Made by a program: the position numbers and the translations under genes. From Trichococcus pasteurii (GTDB lineage Bacteria; Bacillota; Bacilli; Lactobacillales; Aerococcaceae): a stretch of DNA of 64,000 nucleotides. The stretch lies in contig NZ_FONM01000008.1 in assembly GCF_900112935.1 (NCBI RefSeq), positions 1 through 64,000 on the forward strand. The letters are read 5' to 3'. The notes beneath the pieces were generated by a model. The model saw only the letters and a list, made by a program, of their open reading frames with translations. It had not been told where the DNA came from and ran no database searches. Positions 42,006 to 49,687 of this stretch are shown in pieces; position 1 is the stretch's first letter, and the number at the start of each line of letters is the position of its first letter.

Positions 42006-43325
42006 ATGTTCAACAGAAATCACAGCATGAAAGTCCTTTTTGCAACACTAATAATAGTGACGGCTATAGCCGGCTGCGCGAAGGAACCATACAGGGATTC
42101 CGCGGTCGAAGAATCGGTGGCAACCAAAGATGCTCTTCATACATTGGATGTATTCCATATAGCTTTTGCCCCCGGAGCGGATGAAACGGAGCGAACGTTC
42201 AGTTGGCATACCCGGGGCATGAACAAAAAAGGCGTAGTGAAGCTGAGCCAGCTGGATGAAGAAGGCAATGTCCTGTCGAGTGAAACGTTTGAGTCAAATG
42301 TCGAAGCTATTTTGCGCGGCTTTTCAAGACACAAAGCCACCATCACCGGACTGGAGGAGAACCAGCTTTATTCCTACCGTTTCGGCGATGGCCACCGGGC
42401 CTGGTCAGAATCCTATACCTTCCGGACGCAGTCGAACGAGGACGGTGACTTCAACTTCCTGTTCTTCGGCGATCCGCAGATTGGAGCGGGCGATGGCACC
42501 CAAATCGATGCGGCCGGCTGGGACCGGACGGTGACGACCGCGACGGAGATGTTTCCCGATACGGCCTTTCTTGTATCATCAGGAGATCAGGTGAACACAG
42601 CCTACAATCTGAAACAATATGATGGCTGGTTCTTCCCTGAAGAGCTGACCAACTATCCCATCATGCCCATTGTCGGTAACCATGATGCTGCCTCGTTTGC
42701 GGATTATTTTAATGTACCGAATGAAACAGGCTTGGGAGGGAATTCCGAAGGCAGTGATTTTTACTTTTCCTATGGGAGCACCTTGTTTCTGACGCTGAAT
42801 ACCCAAACGAACGACACCGAAGAGCATCGGGAAGCGATGGAGCAGGCGATCGCGGCAAATCCGGATGCCACCCATCGGATCGTACTCTTGCACAAGTCGC
42901 TCTACAGCAGCGCGGACCATGCGCTTGATGAAGATGTCCTGGCTTTGCGGACTGGGCTGGTGCCGGTTTTCGATGAATTGGATATAGATGCCGTTCTGAT
43001 GGGCCACGACCACGTGTATGTGCGAACCTACCAGATGAAAGGCGATGTGGTAGTTGGTGAAATCACCTACAATGAGGATGGCGCGGTCGTCGATCCAGAC
43101 GGCGCCGTCTATTTGACCGGCAACTCGGCTTCCGATTCGAAATATTACGAGATGCGGGAGCTGTCGGTTTATGAACGCTACTCCGCAGTCGCCCTCCAGC
43201 TTGAGGAGCCGACCTACATGAATGTCGAAGTGACTGACGATTCGCTCACTTTCACCACGTACAAAGTTTCCAATCTGTCTGTGGTGGATGCGTACAGTAT
43301 CGTCAAGACGGTTGGGGAAGAGTAA
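42006..43325 (+). CDS. Lipoprotein metallophosphoesterase (purple-acid-phosphatase-like)
   Basis: The protein has 439 residues from the ATG at 42006 (TTGGAGGGG upstream). A lipoprotein signal is present (LFATLIIVTAIAGC), so it is anchored outside the cell. A fibronectin-like domain precedes the calcineurin-type phosphoesterase domain. Metal-binding motifs are in order: FGDPQIG, SSGDQVN, PIVGNHDA, LLHKSL and MGHDHVYVR. It likely hydrolyses extracellular phosphate esters. A diverged fragment of its last codons is found at 44131-44190, beyond the toxin-antitoxin pair. Confidence 0.9.
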   Translation: MFNRNHSMKVLFATLIIVTAIAGCAKEPYRDSAVEESVATKDALHTLDVFHIAFAPGADETERTFSWHTRGMNKKGVVKLSQLDEEGNVLSSETFESNVEAILRGFSRHKATITGLEENQLYSYRFGDGHRAWSESYTFRTQSNEDGDFNFLFFGDPQIGAGDGTQIDAAGWDRTVTTATEMFPDTAFLVSSGDQVNTAYNLKQYDGWFFPEELTNYPIMPIVGNHDAASFADYFNVPNETGLGGNSEGSDFYFSYGSTLFLTLNTQTNDTEEHREAMEQAIAANPDATHRIVLLHKSLYSSADHALDEDVLALRTGLVPVFDELDIDAVLMGHDHVYVRTYQMKGDVVVGEITYNEDGAVVDPDGAVYLTGNSASDSKYYEMRELSVYERYSAVALQLEEPTYMNVEVTDDSLTFTTYKVSNLSVVDAYSIVKTVGEE

Positions 43326-43486
43326 ATAGATAAATAATAGGGATTGAAAATAACAATTAAAAACATTCAAAATTTTATAGTTCTTTAGCTAGGAATAGCT
43401 GAGATTGTCTAGTAGTGATTTTTGATTTGGAAATATATCAAATATGATATATAATGAAAATGAAAACAAATCTGACAGGAGCTTCT

Positions 43487-43849
43487 ATGAAAAAGTATGA
43501 AGTAGAGATTTATGAAGATGCAAAAGGCTCTAGCCAAATAATGGACTGGATTAAAGAACTTGATAGCAATCCGACTAAAGAAAACAAATCCACTCTAAAA
43601 AAGCTGTACTATCAAATTGAACGCCTCGAATATGATGGGACTTTTGTTGGAGAACCTATCGTAAAACAGATTGAAGGGAAGCTTTGGGAACTACGTCCAA
43701 TTCCTAACCGAGTCTTCTTGGCAACCTTAGAAGATAATCATTTGATTTTACTACATCAATTCAGGAAAAAGACGCAAAAGACGCCCAAAAGAGAAATTGA
43801 ACAAGCCAAACGTGAGTTAGCAGATTGGCTAGAACGTAAGAAAGGATGA
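43487..43849 (+). CDS. higB: HigB-like type II toxin
   Basis: The protein has 120 residues from the ATG at 43487 (AGGAGC 7 bases before). It belongs to the RelE/HigB phage-Gp49-like group: EGKLWELRPIPNRVFLATLEDNHLILLHQFRKKTQKTP is the family core, with basic residues expected to cut mRNA on the ribosome. It overlaps or abuts the antitoxin gene, in the reverse order (toxin first) typical of higBA. A promoter with TATAAT lies at about 43450. AT-rich relative to its neighbours. Confidence 0.9.
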   Translation: MKKYEVEIYEDAKGSSQIMDWIKELDSNPTKENKSTLKKLYYQIERLEYDGTFVGEPIVKQIEGKLWELRPIPNRVFLATLEDNHLILLHQFRKKTQKTPKREIEQAKRELADWLERKKG

Positions 43850-43854
43850 TCTTT

Positions 43855-44130
43855 ATGAAATGGACAGACGTAAAGAAAGAAATCACCAGCATTTCTCCAG
43901 AAGATAAAAATCTCATCGAATTGATGGCCTTATTAGCCAGTATCCGTAAAGAAAAGAATATGACTCAAAAAGAATTGGCTGAGAAAGTTCATGTTTCTCA
44001 AGCTCAGATAGCTCGTTTAGAAAATTTCTCTTATGTTCCATCGCTCAAGACGGTTACAAAAATTGCAGATGGTTTAAATCTAGAGATTACGTTCGTTGAT
44101 AAAAATACCAAACAACCGGTACGGAATTAA
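43855..44130 (+). CDS. higA: HigA-like XRE-family antitoxin
   Basis: The protein has 91 residues from the ATG at 43855, which has GAAAGGA 8 bases upstream; an ATG at 43846 overlapping the toxin stop is the alternative. The helix-turn-helix is MTQKELAEKVHVSQAQIARLENFSYVPSLKT. It is expected to neutralise the toxin and repress the operon. Immediately after its stop codon, in the same frame, begins the phosphoesterase scar. Confidence 0.92.
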   Translation: MKWTDVKKEITSISPEDKNLIELMALLASIRKEKNMTQKELAEKVHVSQAQIARLENFSYVPSLKTVTKIADGLNLEITFVDKNTKQPVRN

Positions 44131-44190
44131 CTTCAGAATGAATCCTCTTTTGTCGATGACTACAGCATTGTGAAGTCGATAGAGGAATAA
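44131..44190 (+). pseudogene. 3' scar of a phosphoesterase gene
   Basis: Twenty codons in frame end in VDDYSIVKSIEE and a stop. This matches the C-terminus of the intact phosphoesterase (VDAYSIVKTVGEE at 43290-43325), although many codons differ at the nucleotide level. It is therefore a relic of a diverged homologue, not a recent duplication. It begins at the base after the higA stop codon. Confidence 0.75.
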
Positions 44191-44200
44191 TAAGGACAAT

Positions 44201-44249
44201 CAAAAGGCAAAAAGCTGGTCTCTTTTGGAGATTGGCTTTTTGCCTTTTG
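44201..44249 (+). terminator. Terminator after the toxin-antitoxin pair
   Basis: A 15-bp perfect stem CAAAAGGCAAAAAGC / GCTTTTTGCCTTTTG. Confidence 0.9.
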
Positions 44250-44331
44250 AGCGATATCAGGATTGCGGGGGCGCGTACGAAATAATCAAATGCAGGTGGG
44301 CTATTCGACTATTTTGCCCTCCTGCGCTTTG

Positions 44332-45456
44332 TTACTTTCTCTTTCGAGATATTTTTTTCTTATGTATCCTCCGTCTCAGTTCCCCATTCACATCCGTGAC
44401 GATCCCTTTGGCGTTGCTGTTGAGGAGGCTGAGACTTCCGGTGATGACTTCATAACGGCTGTCTTCGTAAGGGGCATCGTTTTTGGCGGCCGTGCAGATC
44501 GGATAGGTCGTTCCTTCTACGGGAGCGAGAATTTTTTCGAGGACAATCTTATGTTGCCAATCATCGCCGAAGTCATATGTGTACCGAGCCTGGTCCTTCT
44601 CCACCAGAAAATGATCATGCAGATGCTCCTCGGTTTCAGAGAGGTATGTCTGTTCGTCATCAAAAAAGAGGCTGTCGAAGGGGGCTGAGGCCTCCTCGTC
44701 AGATTCGATGATGACATTTTTTTGGCGGACGCCGTTCGATTTTTGGACCCTGAAGTCGTGCAGATGGTCCTCTTGCCAATCGAAAAGGATCTGGATGATT
44801 TTATGCAGTTCCAGGAAAGTGCTGGCGCTATTGACCTGAACCTTCCGCCAGACAGGCACTCCGACGTTTTCAAGAGTGATTTTGAAGGAATAGATTTGTG
44901 GCTGCGTATGCGCTGTTGGCGTTTTGGATTTCCCGGAGGATGGATTCAATAGCTGCATTAAATCATCTAATTGTCTTTTTAAATCGTCATATTTTTCACC
45001 CTTCTCAGGTGATAAATCCATGATTCGGTTGAACTCAGCCAATAGGGCCTCTGCGGGAGATAACGTTCTGTTCAGGGTGATTGTGTATTCAGTTGGAACA
45101 TCCTGAACGGAAATGTACGTTGCCGAATCCCCGGGTTTCTTGAAGAAGTCTTTGAGGGATGTGTCCTTCTCGTAGGAGCTTTCTTCAAAAAGAGAGGTAT
45201 TCTCAGAGTCTTCGTTATACATAAAGGGATCTTCAGCCACTTGATCAGAGGTGGGTTGCTGCTTAATGGTGACACCGGACTGCTTTTTGCCGTTCGAGCG
45301 TACGATCTGGAAGGAATGATTTTTAGGGGCCTCTTCCTGGAAGGCTTTCAAAATCTCCTGATGCAGCTGCTCAAATGTTGAACTGTCTTCAACTCGAATT
45401 GTGTGTGAACTTGGACCGGTCAACGGTTGTCTTTTTATCGTCATTTCGTAAATCAC
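44332..45456 (-). CDS. Plasmid pRiA4b ORF-3-like protein
   Basis: The 374-residue protein starts at a GTG at 45456 with GAGGAGG 7 bases upstream. The C-terminal half carries the family pattern (YSFKITLENVGVPVWRKVQV, FLELHKIIQILFDWQEDHLHDF, YTYDFGDDWQHKIVLE). The N-terminal 85 residues look like a partial second copy (IRVEDSSTFEQLHQEILKAF, HSFQIVRSNGKKQSG). The family is found on mobile elements and chromosomes and has no established function. Acidic linker in between. Single-gene unit. Confidence 0.85.
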   Translation of the reverse strand: MIYEMTIKRQPLTGPSSHTIRVEDSSTFEQLHQEILKAFQEEAPKNHSFQIVRSNGKKQSGVTIKQQPTSDQVAEDPFMYNEDSENTSLFEESSYEKDTSLKDFFKKPGDSATYISVQDVPTEYTITLNRTLSPAEALLAEFNRIMDLSPEKGEKYDDLKRQLDDLMQLLNPSSGKSKTPTAHTQPQIYSFKITLENVGVPVWRKVQVNSASTFLELHKIIQILFDWQEDHLHDFRVQKSNGVRQKNVIIESDEEASAPFDSLFFDDEQTYLSETEEHLHDHFLVEKDQARYTYDFGDDWQHKIVLEKILAPVEGTTYPICTAAKNDAPYEDSRYEVITGSLSLLNSNAKGIVTDVNGELRRRIHKKKISRKRK

Positions 45457-45616
45457 ATGAAAGCCTCCTCGGCAAATGAAATTACATTACTATGTGTGTT
45501 GGTATCCCTATCATAACCAATAATGGGATCGGGAAGCAACTTGATATTTTGCGGATGAGCATGCAGAAAATCGGTTTTTATTCTTAAAAGGCTATTCTTC
45601 CAACGTGCACCAAAGT

Positions 45617-45669
45617 CAATTTTGTGACATATTCACAAAATTGTTTCAGTGTGTATCTGGGTGTATGAT
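45617..45669 (+). promoter_or_regulatory. Promoter with a perfect 11-bp palindrome over its -35 box
   Basis: CAATTTTGTGA-CATAT-TCACAAAATTG (45617-45643) is a perfect inverted repeat. Its right end overlaps TTGTTT (45641), which is 17 bases from TATGAT (45664). The half-site TTGTGA...TCACAA recalls Rex and Crp/Fnr sites, but the 5-base centre is shorter than either. A further palindrome, GGTTGCAACC, follows in the leader at about 45684. The promoter serves the two unknown genes downstream. The rest of 45457-45765 shows no gene. Confidence 0.65.
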
Positions 45670-45765
45670 AGATACATCGAAAGGTTGCAACCGTTTCGGA
45701 TATCCATTTGTTTTTTTGAGCACTGTCCCTTGGGATTTATCATTCAGAGGAATGGAGTGTCGAGA

Positions 45766-46056
45766 ATGACCAGACAAAAAAATCAGATAATGATCCAAAG
45801 TAAGTTCATTTGTCAGGAATGCGGAGCGCAGATGGTGCTTTACCGCAAAAGGGCGGAGCAGCGTAAATTGGGGCATGTCAAACATATGCATTGCCCGAGT
45901 TGCAAGGAAACAAGGGCCTTCACGGAAATCAAGGATTGGGACCGGAATGTCGTTTTTTGGCAAGATTACCAGGAGGCGCTAGTGGCCGAAGTGGAAACGG
46001 ATGAACTCTGGGAGACACTCTGGCTGCGCAGTTCCGAATCATTGTTACACGGCTGA
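45766..46056 (+). CDS. Small zinc-ribbon protein, unknown function
   Basis: The protein has 96 residues from the ATG at 45766; the frame is open further upstream but only through the promoter region. Two Cys pairs, CQECG and CPSC, 30 residues apart are likely to bind zinc. The C-terminal part is acidic and aromatic (WDRNVVFWQDYQEAL). I do not recognise the family. It is followed 17 bases later by another unknown gene, with AGGGAGG between, so the two form an operon. Confidence 0.7.
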   Translation: MTRQKNQIMIQSKFICQECGAQMVLYRKRAEQRKLGHVKHMHCPSCKETRAFTEIKDWDRNVVFWQDYQEALVAEVETDELWETLWLRSSESLLHG

Positions 46057-46073
46057 AAGGGAGGCAGACAAGA

Positions 46074-47141
46074 ATGGATGAAGATAATATTTTTGAGGGC
46101 CATGAATTTGAGGCGAAAGCTGATTTTGAAATGGATTGGCAAGACTTATTGGACGAATTGCGCGATTACGGAACGACGGAGGAGCGATTGAACGAATTGG
46201 CAGCTCTGGATGAAGGCTTTCCGTTCCTGGAACTGAATTTCCAAGAACTGCGCTATCTGAATTTGATGGATGAACAGTCCTATGTTCGCGAAAACGAATC
46301 TGCAGAATTCTACACAAGCATGGCAAACACCTACGGCACCAGGGTGTTTGATGGTGTTGAATATGCCGTCATGGATGATTTCGCCTATCACTATTTCCAT
46401 GAAATGATGACGGTTGAAGCAGTGGACCGCCAAGGCAGGCAGTTCGTCATGATTTACGGAATGCCCGATAATTGGGAGGAAATTGAGAGACAGGCAAAGG
46501 AAAAAGACTGGGACCCCGGTGATGAGGATGAAATGGCGGCAGCTGAAGGCACCGAAATGTGGACGCACGCGGATATGGTCATCAGCATGATCGATTTCCG
46601 CAACGAAATCATCAATCGGGCAGCGCTTGAGTTGCGCAAAAACGGAGTCCTGCTGGAACTGAATTTCCTATCCAAACGGATGTTCATTGACGATGTGCTC
46701 GTATCGAGGGCAATCACCCTTCAGATGCCGGGCATAATCGCGGCCTTTGAAAAGGTCTCCACGAACTTCAGCGAGGTCGACCATTTTGCGTTTTCGATGG
46801 ATGAGAAAAGGATCTGCATCTTTTATGCCGACACGGATGAAACAATCGACCACATGCTTTCGACTTGCGGAAGAATAGCGCACGGATCGGCAAAACGCAG
46901 TGGAATCGGTGAAGTTTGTTATGACACTTTTTTGGATCGGGTCGAGCGTGCGCTGTTTGAACTGATTTTCCTTGTCAATAAAACCACTGATGAACTGGCT
47001 TTTGTGACCGGGGTTGAGATACAACGATTGGATGCGATTCGGTCAGGAGAACTGGAGTTGGGTGAACTGACCTTGGACGAGATCAACCGCCTGATGCTCA
47101 GTTTTCCAGAATTGCTGAATTTTGATTGGCTATTTGCTTAA
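46074..47141 (+). CDS. Acidic protein of unknown function with a possible C-terminal helix-turn-helix
   Basis: The 355-residue protein is strongly acidic throughout and has no signal peptide or membrane segment. The last 60 residues (ELAFVTGVEIQRLDAIRSGELELGELTLDEINRLMLSFPEL) resemble an XRE-type helix-turn-helix. The central part is not recognised. It may be a cytosolic sensor or regulator working with the small zinc-ribbon protein encoded just upstream. Function unknown. Confidence 0.7.
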   Translation: MDEDNIFEGHEFEAKADFEMDWQDLLDELRDYGTTEERLNELAALDEGFPFLELNFQELRYLNLMDEQSYVRENESAEFYTSMANTYGTRVFDGVEYAVMDDFAYHYFHEMMTVEAVDRQGRQFVMIYGMPDNWEEIERQAKEKDWDPGDEDEMAAAEGTEMWTHADMVISMIDFRNEIINRAALELRKNGVLLELNFLSKRMFIDDVLVSRAITLQMPGIIAAFEKVSTNFSEVDHFAFSMDEKRICIFYADTDETIDHMLSTCGRIAHGSAKRSGIGEVCYDTFLDRVERALFELIFLVNKTTDELAFVTGVEIQRLDAIRSGELELGELTLDEINRLMLSFPELLNFDWLFA

Positions 47142-47273
47142 AGACAAACGGTGCCATAGCTCCTCGATTGTATCAATATTTTCCCTTTCCAGCTGAAAAA
47201 CGCTTGTAAATATGCCGTCAAAATGGTACATTCTCACTATAATCTAATGTTCGGAAGAGAGAAGGGAATCAAC

Positions 47274-48437
47274 ATGAATTATGTATTTATCTCACCCCAT
47301 TTTCCAAGTAATTTCAAGAATTTCGCAGTCGGTCTGAAGCGTGCGGGCGTGAATGTTTTCGGCATCGCCAGCGAACCGTATGAATTATTGGATGCTGACT
47401 TGCGCGAGAGCCTGACCGAGTATTTCCGCGTCAATGATATGGAAAATTATGACGAAATGCTGCGCGCGGTGGCTTACTTGACTTACAAGCACGGCAAAAT
47501 GGACCGTATCGAATCGCACAATGAATACTGGTTGGCACAGGATGCGCGTCTGCGCACTGATTTCAACGTGTTCGGCTTCAAAAATGAGGATATGGCCTTC
47601 GTAAAACTGAAGTCAGCCATGAAAGAAAAATTCAGCGAAGTCGGCATTCGGGTAGCGCGCGGGCGCGTCATCGGTGACTATCACGATGCCCTCGGGTTAT
47701 GCCACGAATACGGCTTTCCGGTCTGCATTAAGCCTGATTCAGGCGTAGGTGCGGCGGACACGCACAAAATCCGTTCCGAAGAGGAACTAGGGCACTTTTT
47801 CCATGTGAAGAATCCTTATGAGTCCTACATTCTGGAGGAATTCATCGACGGAAAGATCGTCACGTATGACGGTCTGACCGATGCCGCGGGTAATATCCTT
47901 TTTGATGCCACGCTTGTTTACGAAAAAGCCGTGTTGGAAATCGTCGAAAAGAATGCGGATATGTTCTACTATGTCGACCGCAATATGCCGGAAGACTTGC
48001 GCGAAATCGGAACCAAGCTCGTTCAGGCCTTCAATGTCCGTGAGCGTTTCTTCCATTTTGAGTTTTTCCGTTTGCCTGACGGCAGCCTTGTTGCCCTGGA
48101 GGCCAACCTGCGTCCGCCTGGCGGGCATACGATGGACATGTGGAACTGGGCGAATGACGTCGATCTCTATGCCGCTTATGGCGAACTGGTCGCGACCGGA
48201 AATTTCACGGCGCAGATGCATTTTCCTTATTACTGCTGCTACGTCAGCCGCAAGGGCGTCCATCCTTACCGCTTCACACATGAGGAAGTGATGGCCCGTT
48301 ACGGTGGCAACGTGGTCCTGTTTGAAGAAATGCCGGGGATTTTTGCGGCTATTATGGGGGATTTCGGCTACGTGATCCGTGCGGCAGAATATCAAGAACT
48401 GATGGACATCATCCACATGATTTCCGTAACCGAATAG
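47274..48437 (+). CDS. ATP-grasp family ligase
   Basis: The protein has 387 residues from the ATG at 47274 (GAAGGGAA upstream); the frame is open to 47223 without support. The pre-ATP-grasp domain is residues 1-110. The ATP-grasp core shows FPVCIKPDSGVGAADTHKI, ESYILEEFIDGKIVTYDG and, for metal binding, FFRLPDGSLVALEANLRPPGG. It should couple ATP hydrolysis to joining a carboxylate and an amine or thiol. It is paired with an esterase gene 15 bases downstream. Substrates are unknown. Confidence 0.88.
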   Translation: MNYVFISPHFPSNFKNFAVGLKRAGVNVFGIASEPYELLDADLRESLTEYFRVNDMENYDEMLRAVAYLTYKHGKMDRIESHNEYWLAQDARLRTDFNVFGFKNEDMAFVKLKSAMKEKFSEVGIRVARGRVIGDYHDALGLCHEYGFPVCIKPDSGVGAADTHKIRSEEELGHFFHVKNPYESYILEEFIDGKIVTYDGLTDAAGNILFDATLVYEKAVLEIVEKNADMFYYVDRNMPEDLREIGTKLVQAFNVRERFFHFEFFRLPDGSLVALEANLRPPGGHTMDMWNWANDVDLYAAYGELVATGNFTAQMHFPYYCCYVSRKGVHPYRFTHEEVMARYGGNVVLFEEMPGIFAAIMGDFGYVIRAAEYQELMDIIHMISVTE

Positions 48438-48452
48438 ACTGGGGGAAATAAG

Positions 48453-49202
48453 ATGCACGTAGAATATTCATCACAATGGAGCGGTCACCTAAACCGTGAG
48501 ATGCGTTTCAATCGCTATGGACATGCTGGTAAACCGATCATCGTCTTCCCATCATCCGGGGGAAGCCACAACGAATACGCGGACTTCGGCATGATTGAAG
48601 CTTGCCAGTGGTTCATCGACCAAGGCTTGGTGCAGTTTTATACGCCGGACAGCGTCGACAACGAATCCTGGCTGTGCGAATGGAAAAGTCCGTACGACCG
48701 CGCCAACATGCACGAACGCTATGACCGCTACATCATCGAGGAACTGGTGCCGCACATCAAGCATCAGACGAACCATCAGGGACCGATGATTGCGACCGGC
48801 TGCAGCATGGGCGGCTACCACAGCCTGAACTTTTACCTGCGCCATCCGGACGTTTTCGACAGCGTCATCGCGCTGAGCGGGCTCTACGATGTCCGTTACT
48901 TCTTTGGAGACTACCATGACCGCAACGCTTATGAGAACTCCCCGATCGACTACCTTTGGAATCTGAACGACGGCTGGTTCCTGGATAAATACCGTTCCGG
49001 AAACATCATCGTTGCGACCGGCCAAGGCAACTGGGAAGAAGTCAGCATCAAAGACACGAAGAAAATCGAAGAAGCCCTGCGCTTCAAGAACATCCCCGCC
49101 TGGATCGACTTCTGGGGCGAGAACGTTCACCACGACTGGGAATGGTGGCGCGTCCAGATGCCATATTTCCTCGGCAAACTGAATGAGCAAGGCAAACTAT
49201 AA
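48453..49202 (+). CDS. Putative esterase (alpha/beta-hydrolase, esterase D-like)
   Basis: The 249-residue protein has GGGGGAA before its ATG. The nucleophile Ser is in ATGCSMGGYHSLNF, preceded by the oxyanion region IIVFPSSGGSHNEY. The acid is likely in NIIVATGQGNWEE or nearby and the His is in GENVHHDWEWW. Cytosolic; no signal peptide. The pairing with an ATP-grasp enzyme suggests opposing or successive steps on one small molecule (inference). Confidence 0.85.
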   Translation: MHVEYSSQWSGHLNREMRFNRYGHAGKPIIVFPSSGGSHNEYADFGMIEACQWFIDQGLVQFYTPDSVDNESWLCEWKSPYDRANMHERYDRYIIEELVPHIKHQTNHQGPMIATGCSMGGYHSLNFYLRHPDVFDSVIALSGLYDVRYFFGDYHDRNAYENSPIDYLWNLNDGWFLDKYRSGNIIVATGQGNWEEVSIKDTKKIEEALRFKNIPAWIDFWGENVHHDWEWWRVQMPYFLGKLNEQGKL

Positions 49203-49256
49203 GAAGAAACTTCCGTCCTTTCGGCATTTTGCCGGGAGGGCCTTTTTGTTGCGCGT

Positions 49257-49391
49257 AAAGATGGATAACTGGCAGTTATCCATCTTTTTCAGCCGTCAGA
49301 CACCCGAAAAGATGAATTCATAAATCTTATTCATCTTTTTCGCAAGTAAGACACTCAAAACCATGAATACTTTTCTGTTATTCATGGTTTT
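49257..49391 (+). repeat. Three hairpins with an exact 50-base period
   Basis: Inverted repeats start at 49257, 49307 and 49357. Their arms are AAAGATGGATAACT, AAAAGATGAAT and AAAACCATGAATA, each with the matching right arm and A-rich/T-rich edges. The arms differ in sequence yet keep complementarity, and the spacers share AGACAC. A terminator-like hairpin (49210-49248) comes before them and a GC-rich one (about 49392-49411) after. They follow the esterase gene and precede the PRD regulator gene. No gene is seen between 49203 and 49687. Confidence 0.85.
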
Positions 49392-49568
49392 CCGCGCGGC
49401 TTATGCCGCGGAATGATGAATGACGGAGTCAAAAATGAAATTCTCTCGAATTCAGGATGCAGCAGCTTCAAAATTGATTATAATAATACTATTGTTCTGG
49501 ATTGTCCAGAAAAAATAGACAAACGCTAGTAGCTGCAGCACGCCTTCAATCATTCATTTCCATTGGTA

Positions 49569-49582
49569 TGAAAGCGTTTTTG
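49569..49582 (+). promoter_or_regulatory. cre-like site before the PRD regulator gene
   Basis: TGAAAGCGTTTTTG matches the first ten positions of the CcpA-site pattern and is off in the last two. It lies about 105 bases before the start codon. Confidence 0.55.
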
Positions 49583-49687
49583 GAATTGGGTCCAGTCGAT
49601 TTTCGATTTCGGGAAAATGGTTGGACCGAGATAAGCTTCAAATGAAAAGGGTTGCAAGCTATACTAGGTTTCGTAAGGAGGGTGTAC

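Noticed and set aside
49257-49391. CRISPR array with 50-base period
   Set aside because: The repeated part is a hairpin whose sequence changes from copy to copy; there is no constant repeat with variable spacers.
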